This document shows, piece by piece, positions 40,269-48,774 of a stretch of DNA of 64,000 bases. The notes below the pieces were generated by a model. The model did no database searches. It worked only from the letters and a program-made list of their open reading frames with translations, and was not told the DNA's origin. The stretch's first letter is position 1; each line of letters begins with the position of its first letter. This DNA is from Noviherbaspirillum galbum (GTDB lineage Bacteria > Pseudomonadota > Gammaproteobacteria > Burkholderiales > Burkholderiaceae_D). The position numbers and the translations under genes were made by a program. Where the stretch lies: the NCBI RefSeq assembly GCF_010974945.1, contig NZ_JAAIVB010000079.1, positions 1 through 64,000 on the forward strand, in the 5' to 3' direction.

Positions 40269-43043
40269 ATGAACAAGACCCTGTTGTTGGTTGACGGCTC
40301 GAGTTACCTTTACCGCGCCTTCCATGCCATGCCTGACCTGCGCAACGCGGAAGGCCAGCCCACCGGCGCGATCTACGGCATCATCAACATGCTGCGGCGC
40401 TTGCGCAGCGACTATCCCGCAGCATACATCGCGTGTGTATTCGACGCAAAAGGCAAGACCTTCCGCGACGACATCTATCCGGATTACAAAGGCCATCGCC
40501 CGCCCATGCCCGACGACCTGCGCAAGCAGGTCGAGCCCATCCACGAGGCGGTGCGCGCCATGGGCTGGCCCATCCTGTGCGTGGAGGGCGTGGAAGCAGA
40601 CGACGTGATCGGCACGCTGGCGGTGCAGGCGGCGCAGGTCGGCATGAACGCCATCGTCTCCACCGGCGACAAGGACATGGCCCAGCTGGTGAACGGGCAG
40701 GTCACCCTCATCAACACCATGAGCAACGAGACGCTCGACCGCGAGGGCGTGATCGCCAAGTTCGGCGTGCCGCCGGAGCGCATCGTCGATTACCTCACGC
40801 TGGTGGGCGACGCCGTCGACAACGTGCCGGGCGTGGCCAAGGTCGGCCCCAAGACCGCCGTGAAATGGATCACCCAGTTCGGTTCGCTCGACGAGATCAT
40901 CGCGCGCAACGCCGAGATCGGCGGCGCGATCGGCGAGAACCTGCGGAACGCGCTCGACTGGCTGCCGCAGGCGCGGTTCCTGCTGACCGTGAAGACCGAC
41001 TGCGACCTGGCGCCGCACGTTCGATCCATTGAGGAATCGCTCATGGCCAAGCCCACGGATGACCAGGCGATGATCGACTTCTACCGCAAGTACGGGTTCA
41101 AGACCTGGCTGCGCGAGATGACCGGCGAAGCCGGCGGGAAGCGGCCGGCGGCCCAGGTGCATGCCGGGTCGGGCGCGGTCCATCCGCGCGCGGACCCGCA
41201 GGCCGGCCTGTTCGACGGCGAGGCGTCCGCTCCTCTGACGAGCGACTATGAAACCGTCGTGACCGAGGCGCAGCTCGACAAGTGGCTGGGCACGATCGAC
41301 GCCGCCGAACTGACCTCGGTGGATACAGAAACCACGTCGCTGGATGCCATGCGCGCCGAACTGGTGGGCATTTCCCTGTGCTGCACGCCTGGGCAGGCCG
41401 CCTACATTCCGGTCGGCCACCGCTACCAGGACGTGCCGCCGCAGCTCGATCGCGACATGGTGCTCGCCAGGCTCAAGCCCTGGCTGGAAAACCCGGAGAA
41501 GCGCAAGGTCGGCCAGAACATGAAGTACGACAGCCACGTGCTGCAGAACTACGGCATCCGCATCCAGGGCGTGGCGCACGATACGCTGCTCGAGTCGTAT
41601 GTGTTCGAGTCCCACAAGAGCCATGACATGGACAGCCTCGCGCTGCGCCACCTCAACCGCAAGACGGTGACCTACGAGGAAGTCTGCGGCAAGGGTGCCT
41701 CGCAGATCGGCTTCGACCAGGTCGCGCTGGACCGCGCCACCGAATATGCGGCCGAGGACGCCGACGTCACCCTGCAGCTGCACCAGGCGATGTGGCCGCA
41801 CGTGGCCGAGGACAAGGGCCTGACCTTCATCTACGAAAAGATCGAGGTGCCGACGGCGGTGGTGCTACAGAAGATCGAACGCAACGGCGTGCTGATCGAT
41901 ACCCAGTTGCTGGCTGCCCAGTCGCACGAGCTCGGCGTGCGCATGCTCGAGATGGAGCGCCAGGCCTACGACCTCGCCGGCCAGCCCTTCAACCTGAATT
42001 CGCCGAAGCAGATCGGCGAGATCTTCTTCGACCGGCTCAAGCTGCCGGTGGTCAAGAAGACGCCGTCCGGCACGCCCTCCACCGACGAGGAAGTCCTGCA
42101 GAAGCTGGCGGAAAACTATCCGCTGCCGAAGGTCCTGCTGGATTACCGCGGCCTGTCGAAGCTCAAGTCCACCTACACCGACAAGCTGCCGAAGATGGTC
42201 AATCCCGCCACCGGGCGCGTGCACACCAACTACGCGCAGGCCGTCGCCGTGACCGGGCGCCTCGCGTCCAACGACCCCAACCTGCAGAACATCCCTGTGC
42301 GTACCGCCGAGGGGCGGCGCATCCGCGAAGCCTTCATCGCGCCGCCGGGCAGCGTGATCGTGTCGGCCGACTATTCGCAGATCGAGTTGCGCATCATGGC
42401 GCACATCTCCGAGGATGAAGGCCTGCTGCGCGCCTTCGCCGCCGGCGAAGACATCCACCGGGCAACGGCGTCCGAGATTTTCGGCGTGGCGCCGGAAGAG
42501 GTCACGAGCGAGCAGCGCCGCTATGCCAAGGTCATCAACTTCGGCCTGATCTATGGAATGAGCGCCTTCGGCCTGGCGAGCAACCTCGGCATCGAGCGCT
42601 CCGCCGCACAGATGTACATCGACAAGTACTTCCAGCGCTACCCCGCGGTGGCGCGCTACATGGCGGACACGCGCATCGAGGCCAAGGCGCATGGCTTCGT
42701 CGAGACCGTGTTCGGCCGCCGCCTCTGGCTCTCCGAGATCAATTCGCCCAACGGCCCGCGCCGCCAGGCCGCCGAACGTGCGGCGATCAATGCGCCCATG
42801 CAGGGCACGGCGGCCGACCTCATCAAGCTGTCGATGATCGCGGTGCAGGATTGGCTGGAAGCGCAGAAGATGCAATCGAAGATGGTGATGCAGGTGCACG
42901 ACGAACTGGTGCTCGAAGTGCCGGAACAGGAATTGTCGTATATTCGTGACAATCTGCCGAAATTGATGAGCGGCGTGGCAAGCCTCAAGGTGCCGCTGCT
43001 CGCCGAAGTCGGCGTCGGCAGGAATTGGGAAGAAGCACACTGA
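40269..43043 (+). CDS. polA: DNA polymerase I
   Basis: A 924-residue enzyme with all three domains. The 5' nuclease (about 1-290) has LLLVDGSSYLYRAF and STGDKDMAQLV. The 3'-5' exonuclease is intact, with VDTETTSLDAM, NMKYDSHVLQNYG and YAAEDADVTLQLH. The polymerase has motif A DYSQIELRIMAHISED, motif B RRYAKVINFGLIYGMSAFGL and motif C MQVHDELVLEVPE. It works in Okazaki-fragment processing and repair. It starts immediately beside the divergent LOG gene with no intergenic DNA, so its promoter must lie inside that gene's 5' end. Confidence 0.98.
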   Translation: MNKTLLLVDGSSYLYRAFHAMPDLRNAEGQPTGAIYGIINMLRRLRSDYPAAYIACVFDAKGKTFRDDIYPDYKGHRPPMPDDLRKQVEPIHEAVRAMGWPILCVEGVEADDVIGTLAVQAAQVGMNAIVSTGDKDMAQLVNGQVTLINTMSNETLDREGVIAKFGVPPERIVDYLTLVGDAVDNVPGVAKVGPKTAVKWITQFGSLDEIIARNAEIGGAIGENLRNALDWLPQARFLLTVKTDCDLAPHVRSIEESLMAKPTDDQAMIDFYRKYGFKTWLREMTGEAGGKRPAAQVHAGSGAVHPRADPQAGLFDGEASAPLTSDYETVVTEAQLDKWLGTIDAAELTSVDTETTSLDAMRAELVGISLCCTPGQAAYIPVGHRYQDVPPQLDRDMVLARLKPWLENPEKRKVGQNMKYDSHVLQNYGIRIQGVAHDTLLESYVFESHKSHDMDSLALRHLNRKTVTYEEVCGKGASQIGFDQVALDRATEYAAEDADVTLQLHQAMWPHVAEDKGLTFIYEKIEVPTAVVLQKIERNGVLIDTQLLAAQSHELGVRMLEMERQAYDLAGQPFNLNSPKQIGEIFFDRLKLPVVKKTPSGTPSTDEEVLQKLAENYPLPKVLLDYRGLSKLKSTYTDKLPKMVNPATGRVHTNYAQAVAVTGRLASNDPNLQNIPVRTAEGRRIREAFIAPPGSVIVSADYSQIELRIMAHISEDEGLLRAFAAGEDIHRATASEIFGVAPEEVTSEQRRYAKVINFGLIYGMSAFGLASNLGIERSAAQMYIDKYFQRYPAVARYMADTRIEAKAHGFVETVFGRRLWLSEINSPNGPRRQAAERAAINAPMQGTAADLIKLSMIAVQDWLEAQKMQSKMVMQVHDELVLEVPEQELSYIRDNLPKLMSGVASLKVPLLAEVGVGRNWEEAH

Positions 43044-43067
43044 ACAACTCGCGAATGGAGGTAGCAG

Positions 43068-43964
43068 ATGCGGAATTTCAAGGATGACTTCGATAGCCTC
43101 GTGGGCAAGTCCACGCTGTCGGAGGGCGTGGACCGCCGGGATTTCATGAAGGTGGCGCTGGGCACCGGCTTCGCCGCGGCAGTCATGCCCGTGGCGGCGC
43201 AGACCATGATCAAGACCGACACCGCCGGCCTGACGGCGGGCACGGTGCAGATCGACGTCAAGGGGCAGAAGGTGCCGGTCTACCGCGCCCAGCCGGAAGG
43301 CAAGTCCAACCTGCCGGTGATCCTGGTGGTGTCCGAAATCTTTGGCGTGCATGAGCATATCGCCGACGTCGCGCGCCGCTTCGCCAAGCTGGGGTATCTC
43401 GCGCTCGCGCCCGACCTCTTCGTGCGCCAGGGCGACCCGGCGAAATATCCGGCCATCGCCGACGTGATGAAGGAAGTCGTTTCCAAGGTGCCCGACGAGC
43501 AGGTGATGGGCGACCTCGATGCCGTGGTGGCCTATGCGAAGTCGAACGGCGGCAATACCGACAAGCTGGGCATCACCGGCTTCTGCTGGGGCGGCCGCAT
43601 CACCTGGCTTTACTCGGCCCACAATCCCAAGGTCAAGGCGGGCGTCGCCTGGTACGGACGCCTGGTCGGGGACAAGACCGCACTGGCCCCGCAGCATCCT
43701 GTCGACATCGCCGCCTCGCTGACGGTGCCGGTGCTCGGCCTGTACGGCGGCAAGGACCAGGGCATTCCCCTCGATACCGTCGACAAGATGAAGGCGGAAC
43801 TCGCCAAGGGCAGCAGCAAGTCCGAATTCGTGGTGTTCCCGAATTCCGGCCATGCCTTCCACGCCGACTACCGGCCGAGCTACGTCGAGGCGGACGCCAA
43901 GGAAGGCTGGAGCAAATGCCTGGCCTGGTTCAGGCAGCACGGCGTTGCGGCCGACAATGGCTGA
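43068..43964 (+). CDS. Dienelactone hydrolase family protein, with Tat-type leader
   Basis: A 298-residue alpha/beta hydrolase. The catalytic cysteine is in GITGFCWGGRITW, the histidine in FPNSGHAFHADYRP and the aspartate near LYGGKDQGIP. The N-terminus has DRRDFMKVALGTGFAAAVMPV at about residues 24-43, a twin-arginine motif plus hydrophobic stretch, which implies folded export to the periplasm. It lies 24 bases after polA with GGAGGT before its ATG, so it may be co-transcribed. True substrate unknown; chlorocatechol-pathway genes are absent. Confidence 0.88.
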   Translation: MRNFKDDFDSLVGKSTLSEGVDRRDFMKVALGTGFAAAVMPVAAQTMIKTDTAGLTAGTVQIDVKGQKVPVYRAQPEGKSNLPVILVVSEIFGVHEHIADVARRFAKLGYLALAPDLFVRQGDPAKYPAIADVMKEVVSKVPDEQVMGDLDAVVAYAKSNGGNTDKLGITGFCWGGRITWLYSAHNPKVKAGVAWYGRLVGDKTALAPQHPVDIAASLTVPVLGLYGGKDQGIPLDTVDKMKAELAKGSSKSEFVVFPNSGHAFHADYRPSYVEADAKEGWSKCLAWFRQHGVAADNG

Positions 43965-44091
43965 TCCCGGTTGATCCCGGGCTGGCCACGCCTGGTCACG
44001 TCCGCAGCGACTTCGCGCAGGCCCCGGTGCCTGCGCGAAGTCAAGTCCAGCCCCATTCTTGGTTTGCCGAAAGCAGTCGACTATGCTTTAA

Positions 44092-44110
44092 TTTGCAACT
44101 TTGTTGCAAA
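44092..44110. promoter_or_regulatory. Palindromic operator candidate before the ZIP transporter gene
   Basis: TTTGCAAC (44092-44099), TTT, GTTGCAAA (44103-44110): a perfect 8-bp inverted repeat with a 3-base centre. It follows directly after -35/-10-like boxes (TTGCCG at 44064-44069, TATGCT at 44082-44087). The position suits a repressor; a metal-responsive regulator is inferred from the gene behind it. Confidence 0.5.
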
Positions 44111-44153
44111 GTCGCGGCCGCGGCGGCGCCACCGTATCGCCAGGGGCAAGAAA

Positions 44154-44936
44154 ATCAACTCCACCTTTTCATCCATTCTGCTTGCGACCCTCATCGCCGG
44201 CGCGATCAGCATTTCCGCCGCGGCGGTGTTTTCCTTCGCCTTCCTGTCCCGCATGGTCGAACGCATGGTCAGCCTGTCGGTCGGTATTCTCCTGTCGACC
44301 TCGCTGCTGCATGCCCTGCCCGAGGCCTTCGAGTCTGGCGCGGATACGCATGCCTTGTTTGCCACCCTGCTGGGCGGCCTGCTCGGATTCTTCCTGCTGG
44401 AAAAATTCGCCATCCTGCGTCATTCCCATCATCACGAAGGCGACGGCCATGGCCACGAACACGGGCATGACAAGCACGAGGCCGGCCGCTCCGGCTGGAT
44501 GATCCTCGTGGGCGACGGCCTGCACAACTTCACCGACGGCATCCTGATCGCCGCCGCCTTCCTGGCCAATCCCAACCTCGGCATCATCACCGCGCTGGCC
44601 ATCGTCGCGCATGAAATCCCGCAGGAGATCGGCGACTTCATCGTGCTGCTGAATGCCGGTTTCAGCCGGGTCCGGGCTTACGCTTACAACCTGATATGCA
44701 GCCTGATGGCGGTCGTCGGCGGCATCGTCGGCTACCTCATGCTCGACCGCGCGAGCGGCTGGATTCCCTATGTGCTGGTGTTTGCTTCCTCGGGGTTCAT
44801 CTACATCGCGGTCAGCGATCTGATGCCGCAGATGCAGCGTCGGGCGACGGTGCGCGAGACCATTCCGCAGGTCTTGCTTGTGACGGTGGGGGTTTGTGTG
44901 GTGTTGTTCTTGACGGGGAGAATGCATTTGCATTGA
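44154..44936 (+). CDS. ZIP family metal transporter (start codon uncertain)
   Basis: A polytopic inner-membrane importer of zinc or another divalent metal, about 260 residues. The first helix is in ILLATLIAGAISISAAAVF, a cytoplasmic His-rich loop is HSHHHEGDGHGHEHGHDKHE, and the transport-site motifs are GDGLHNFTDGILIAAAF (HNFxDG) and IVAHEIPQEIGDF (HExPxE). Good homology begins at codon 44154, which is ATC, preceded by AGGGG with a 7-base gap. Further upstream in frame there is only TTG 44064, which overlaps the probable promoter, and ATG 43971. The true start needs protein-level evidence. Confidence 0.88.
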   Translation: MNSTFSSILLATLIAGAISISAAAVFSFAFLSRMVERMVSLSVGILLSTSLLHALPEAFESGADTHALFATLLGGLLGFFLLEKFAILRHSHHHEGDGHGHEHGHDKHEAGRSGWMILVGDGLHNFTDGILIAAAFLANPNLGIITALAIVAHEIPQEIGDFIVLLNAGFSRVRAYAYNLICSLMAVVGGIVGYLMLDRASGWIPYVLVFASSGFIYIAVSDLMPQMQRRATVRETIPQVLLVTVGVCVVLFLTGRMHLH

Positions 44937-45029
44937 GGGGAGTGTAGCGAGGGGTGTCCCGCGACCCGCTGGCGTTTGCGCTAACCGCTGTCGTCTTGCA
45001 ACGCTCTGTCATCCCTACAATGCTCTGTC

Positions 45030-45049
45030 ATTCCCGCGAAGGCGGGAAT
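45030..45049. repeat. ATTCCCGC-GCGGGAAT dispersed hairpin (dRS3/REP-like)
   Basis: ATTCCCGC, loop GAAG, GCGGGAAT. The sequence is close to the ATTCCC...GGGAAT unit known as dRS3 in Neisseria, and such units are scattered in many proteobacteria. It is preceded by a short direct repeat (GCTCTGTCATCCC near 45003, GCTCTGTCATTCCC near 45022). It lies in the 156-base gap between the convergent ZIP and sulfurtransferase genes and may act as a terminator. Confidence 0.7.
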
Positions 45050-45092
45050 CCCATTTTGCCTGCCCATCCCCCGCACCCGACACCAGCACCCC

Positions 45093-45944
45093 TCAACTTC
45101 CAGTCGCAACCGGACGCTTCGCATCAGCGCACCATTCGCTCCAGGAGCCAGGATACAAGCTCGCGCCCGTCATGCCCGCGACCTCGAGCGCCAGCAGGTT
45201 ATGGCAGGCGGTCACCCCCGAGCCGCACTGCATGACGGCCTTCTCCACGTCGGGGACGATGGCGCCCAGTTCGTTGCGCAGTTGCGAAGCCGGCTTGAAG
45301 CGGCCGTCGGCCGCGAGGTTGTCCTTGAAGAAGCGATTGACCGCGCCCGGGATGTGCCCGGCGACCGGGTCGATGATTTCGTTTTCTCCGCGGAAGCGGT
45401 CGGGCGCGCGGGCGTCGACCACCAGCCTGCCGCCAGTGCCGAGGCTGGCGACGAGTTCATCGACGCCGACCATCGGCACGCGCGAAGCCTTGGCAGTGAT
45501 CCCGCCGGCGGGACGCGCCGCGACTTCGGTCACCAAGGGCTGACCCGCGGCCTGCCATGCCGGCAAACCGCCATCCAGCACCGCCACCGCCTCGTGGCCG
45601 ACCCAGCGCAGCATCCACCAGAGGCGTGCCGCGAACATGGCGCCGTGGGCGTCGTAGGCGACGACCTGCGTGCCGTCGTTCACGCCCCAGCGGCGCAGCG
45701 TGGCGATGAAGGCGTCGCGGGAGGGCAGGGGATGTCGTCCGCGGAACGCGCCGTCCGGGCCGGGCGACTTGTCCGACAGGTCGGTGTCGGTGTCGGCGAA
45801 CTGCGCGCCCGGCAGGTGGCCGGCGTCGAAGGCTTCCCGTCCGGCGCGCGGGTTCATCAGGTCGTGCCGGCAATCGAGGATGACCCAGGAGGGATCGTGG
45901 ATGTGCTGCGCAAGCTGCTCGGCGGAAATCAGGGTGGTGTGCAT
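45093..45944 (-). CDS. sseA: 3-mercaptopyruvate/thiosulfate sulfurtransferase
   Basis: A 283-residue protein of two rhodanese domains. The inactive N-terminal domain has SWVILDCRHDLMNPRAGREA. The C-terminal active loop, AVMQCGSGVTACHNLLAL, contains CGSGVT, the motif of mercaptopyruvate sulfurtransferases (thiosulfate enzymes have CRxGxT). It moves sulfur to thiol acceptors or cyanide in the cytoplasm. Its start lies one base after the stop of the upstream DMT transporter gene, so the two are co-translated. Confidence 0.92.
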   Translation of the reverse strand: MHTTLISAEQLAQHIHDPSWVILDCRHDLMNPRAGREAFDAGHLPGAQFADTDTDLSDKSPGPDGAFRGRHPLPSRDAFIATLRRWGVNDGTQVVAYDAHGAMFAARLWWMLRWVGHEAVAVLDGGLPAWQAAGQPLVTEVAARPAGGITAKASRVPMVGVDELVASLGTGGRLVVDARAPDRFRGENEIIDPVAGHIPGAVNRFFKDNLAADGRFKPASQLRNELGAIVPDVEKAVMQCGSGVTACHNLLALEVAGMTGASLYPGSWSEWCADAKRPVATGS

Positions 45945-45945
45945 G

Positions 45946-46869
45946 CTAGACCTCGTTGGCGATGGGATCGTTCGCTTGGGTGACGGTGGGCTTGACCGCC
46001 GTTGCGGTGGCGCTGCGCGTATTGTAGTAGGTCGCCGCGAGGCCGCTGGCGAGGATGATGGCTATGCCGGCCCAGCCCGGCAGGCCGAGGCGTTCGTCCC
46101 AGATCAGCACGCCCCACATCGACGCGAAGACGATGCCGGTGTACTGCAGGTTGGCGGTCACGAGCGTCTTGCCGAGGCGGTAGGCCCGCGTCATGGCCAT
46201 CTGCGCCGCGGTCGCGGTGATGCCGATCGACAGCAGCAGCGCCATGCCCTGCAGGCTGTGCGCATGGAAGGCGTTGCCGTGTTCGCCGACCTGGCCGATG
46301 ATGCCGGCAATCAGCCCGGTCATGGAAAAGAAAAACACCACGCGGTATTCCGGCTCGCCCATTTGTCCCAGCTTGCGCACCTGCAGGTAGGCGAGCGACG
46401 ACAGGAAACCCGACACCAGCCCGACCATCGCGGGAAACCATTGTTCTGCCTGGAAGCTTGGGCGCAGCAGCAGGGTCACGCCGACGAAGCTGAACAGGAT
46501 CGCGGCGGTCAGGCCCCATTCGAACTTGCCACGGCCGCTCCACCAGCCGGCGCAGAACAGGATGGCCGCGATCCAGATCGGCGACATGTAGTTGAGCGTC
46601 ATGCCGGCGGCCAGCGGCAGCTTGCCCAGCGCGAAGAACCACAGCCACAGCGCCACCACGCCGATGAAGCCGCGCCAGGCGTGATGCCAGGGATAGCGCG
46701 TGCGGAAGGTGCCGCCTTTCCACTGCACCAGGGTGAAGGTGAACAGCATGCCGACGATGCCGCGGTACATCACGATTTCGGAAGTGGAATAGAGCGAGGA
46801 AGCCATCTTCACGCACACTCCCATGATGGAGAAGGCGAAGCTGGCGAAGAGCATCCAAAGGGATTGCAT
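45946..46869 (-). CDS. DMT superfamily (EamA) transporter
   Basis: A 307-residue inner-membrane protein with about ten hydrophobic helices in two EamA repeats. It begins MQSLWMLFASFAFSIMGVCV. The first repeat includes SEIVMYRGIVGMLFTFTLV and PLAAGMTLNYMSPIW; the second includes LLSIGITATAAQMAMTRAY and FASMWGVLIWDERLG. Substrate is unknown; such exporters often handle amino acids or metabolites. The start at 46869 was preferred to one 13 codons upstream with an unlikely cytoplasmic extension. It forms an operon with the sulfurtransferase gene. Confidence 0.9.
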   Translation of the reverse strand: MQSLWMLFASFAFSIMGVCVKMASSLYSTSEIVMYRGIVGMLFTFTLVQWKGGTFRTRYPWHHAWRGFIGVVALWLWFFALGKLPLAAGMTLNYMSPIWIAAILFCAGWWSGRGKFEWGLTAAILFSFVGVTLLLRPSFQAEQWFPAMVGLVSGFLSSLAYLQVRKLGQMGEPEYRVVFFFSMTGLIAGIIGQVGEHGNAFHAHSLQGMALLLSIGITATAAQMAMTRAYRLGKTLVTANLQYTGIVFASMWGVLIWDERLGLPGWAGIAIILASGLAATYYNTRSATATAVKPTVTQANDPIANEV

Positions 46870-46962
46870 GGGAAAACAGAAAGCCGCCGGACGAACCGGC
46901 GGCCGCATGAGGGAAGAATCGGAAATGATACGCGCAAAACCGCGTGCGCGCCCGGCAAGCGC

Positions 46963-48066
46963 CTAGCGAACCTCCAGCCTGCCGCGATACCACTCGTGGA
47001 AGTGCTGCATGCCATCTTCCATCGGCGACTGGTAGGGACCGACCTCGTTCACGCCGCGGTCGAGCAGGATGCGACGGCCCTGGTCCATGCGTATGCCGAT
47101 CTCGTCGTCCTCGATGCAGGTCTCCATGTAGGCTTCGCGCTCCGCCGCCACGAACTCGCGCTCGAAGAGCACGATTTCCTCGGGATAGTAGAACTCCACG
47201 ACGTTGGTGGTTTTCTGCGGACCGTCGGGCCAGACGGTGGACACCACGAGCACGTGCGGATACCACTCGACCATGATGTTCGGGTACAGCGTGAGCCAGA
47301 TCGCGCCGTAGGGCGGCGGCACGCCGTTGCGGAATTGCATGACCTGTTCCTGCCACTTCTTGTACTTCGGCGTGCCGAAGCGGGAAAGCGCATGGTTCAC
47401 GCCCACCGTCTGCACGCTGTAGTTCTCGCCGAATTCCCAGCTCAGGTCGTCGCAGGTGACGAAGTTGCCGAGGCCGGGATGGAAGGGCTCGACGTGGTAG
47501 TCCTCGAGATAGACCTCGATGAAGGTCTTCCAGTTGTAGTCGCACTGGTGGACTTCCACGTGGTCGAGCATGTAGCCGGTGAAGTCGAGATCCCGGGTGA
47601 CGGAAAGCCGGGACATCGCCTGCGCCACGTTGAAGCCGTTCTGCTCGAACAGCAGCCCGTTCCAGCCCTGCAGCGGCGTGCGCGACAGGTTCAGGCAGGG
47701 CGTGTCGTTGAAATGGGGCGCGCCGATGAGCTCGCCCTTGAGGTCGTAGGTCCAGCGATGAAGCGGGCAGACGATGTTGGTCGCATTGCCGCGGCCGTCG
47801 AACATCTTGGCCTGGCGATGACGGCACACGTTGGACAGCAGTTCGATGCCTTGCTGGCCGCGGACCAGCATGCGGCCCTCGTTTTCCCATGCCAGCGTGG
47901 CATAGTCGCCCGCGTTCGGAACCATGAGCTCATGGCCGACGTAGCGCGGACCCTGTTGAAAAAGTTGTTTGATTTCCTGCTGCAGCAGCGCGTCGTCGAA
48001 GTAGACGTTGACAGGAAGCTGCGCGTTGGACCGCGCGAGCTTGGCCATATGAGCCAGATCGGACAT
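46963..48066 (-). CDS. Rieske 2Fe-2S aromatic ring-hydroxylating oxygenase, alpha subunit
   Basis: A 367-residue oxygenase with an N-terminal Rieske domain (CRHR, then IVCPLHRWTYD) and a catalytic domain holding mononuclear iron (EDYHVEPFHPGL supplies the two histidines). The start at 48066 (MSDLAHMAKLARS) follows GGGGGTGGGG. No ferredoxin, reductase or beta subunit is nearby, so it is probably a one-component alpha-type enzyme using general electron donors; choline-monooxygenase-like or demethylase chemistry is possible. Substrate unknown. Confidence 0.9.
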   Translation of the reverse strand: MSDLAHMAKLARSNAQLPVNVYFDDALLQQEIKQLFQQGPRYVGHELMVPNAGDYATLAWENEGRMLVRGQQGIELLSNVCRHRQAKMFDGRGNATNIVCPLHRWTYDLKGELIGAPHFNDTPCLNLSRTPLQGWNGLLFEQNGFNVAQAMSRLSVTRDLDFTGYMLDHVEVHQCDYNWKTFIEVYLEDYHVEPFHPGLGNFVTCDDLSWEFGENYSVQTVGVNHALSRFGTPKYKKWQEQVMQFRNGVPPPYGAIWLTLYPNIMVEWYPHVLVVSTVWPDGPQKTTNVVEFYYPEEIVLFEREFVAAEREAYMETCIEDDEIGIRMDQGRRILLDRGVNEVGPYQSPMEDGMQHFHEWYRGRLEVR

Positions 48067-48495
48067 CCCCACCCCCAAATTAATTTGCACCAACCTAAGA
48101 GAGAAAGAATCCGCAAAAACCAGTATTCAAAAAAGATGAAACGGAAATTTTGGACAGAACGGGCGATTATACCCGAGACAACGATTTTTCCACCTCGAAT
48201 CAAAAGGATCTAACGAAAATCGGGGCAGTTGTACCCCGCTTCCCCGCGCTTCCGCCTGGGTTATGGGGTTTGACCCGGGGGATTCAAGGAAAAATCTGCG
48301 CCAGGACTAAAAAACTTCGTCTTTCTTCCCATATTTGCCCGCGTGCCGCGATGAAACATTGTGGTTGAGCAATGCACCCGCTTTCCCGGTGGATATGATT
48401 GCGCCCGCCGATGCCTTGCGCAAAGGCAGGCCCGCGACGGGCCGGTTAAGAGACTTTGTTCTAAAATAACGGGCTACACTTCAATTTTGTTCACT
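48067..48495. other. AT-richer intergenic region between the oxygenase gene and xseB
   Basis: About 430 bases between divergent genes. The first 150 bases are markedly AT-rich and should hold the oxygenase promoter. A small hairpin GGCCCG-CGA-CGGGCC lies near 48429-48443. TAAAAT at 48462-48467 may be the -10 box for xseB, but I see no good -35. An in-frame GTG upstream of xseB does not look coding. Confidence 0.4.
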
Positions 48496-48774
48496 ATGTC
48501 CAAGAAAGCGATGGCCGCGGAAACTGCCGGTCAGCCGGTATCGTTCGAACAGGCGATGGCCGAGCTCGAAGAACTCGTCGCCCGGATGGAAGCCGGCGAG
48601 CTGCCGCTCGAGGCTTCTGTCGCTGCATACAAGCGCGGTTCGGAACTGGTGAAATTCTGCGCCAGCCAGCTCGACAAGGTGGAAAGCCAGGTCAAGGTGC
48701 TCGAAGGCGATCTGCTTCGCCCGTTTGGCGGCGACGCGGGCACGGCACAGACCGACGACGAGGCGGACGAATGA
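48496..48774 (+). CDS. xseB: Exodeoxyribonuclease VII small subunit
   Basis: A 92-residue helical subunit that binds XseA. It is recognised by PVSFEQAMAELEELVARMEA, LPLEASVAAYKRGSEL and CASQLDKVESQVKVLE. It starts MSKKAMAAETAGQ at 48496. The stop overlaps the ispA ATG by four bases. The xseB-ispA-dxs order is widespread in proteobacteria; xseA is not in the window. Confidence 0.96.
   Translation: MSKKAMAAETAGQPVSFEQAMAELEELVARMEAGELPLEASVAAYKRGSELVKFCASQLDKVESQVKVLEGDLLRPFGGDAGTAQTDDEADE

Noticed and set aside
39531-41801. Very long minus-strand frame extending the LOG gene through polA
   Set aside because: Only the part up to 40268 resembles the LOG family; the rest mirrors polA.
41865-43940. 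A 691-codon minus-strand frame opposite polA and the dienelactone hydrolase gene
   Set aside because: It crosses two well-supported genes and shows the composition of an antisense shadow.
43965-44153. A small RNA or tRNA gene in the gap before the ZIP gene
   Set aside because: No cloverleaf and no terminator after the palindrome; a promoter-operator reading fits better.
45670-48213. An 847-codon plus-strand frame opposite the sulfurtransferase, EamA and Rieske genes
   Set aside because: All three minus-strand genes have intact motifs; the plus frame is Arg/His/Gly-rich without any domain.
48361-48495. Upstream in-frame GTG extending xseB by 45 residues
   Set aside because: The extension is Cys/Arg-rich and unlike XseB; ATG 48496 gives the normal length.
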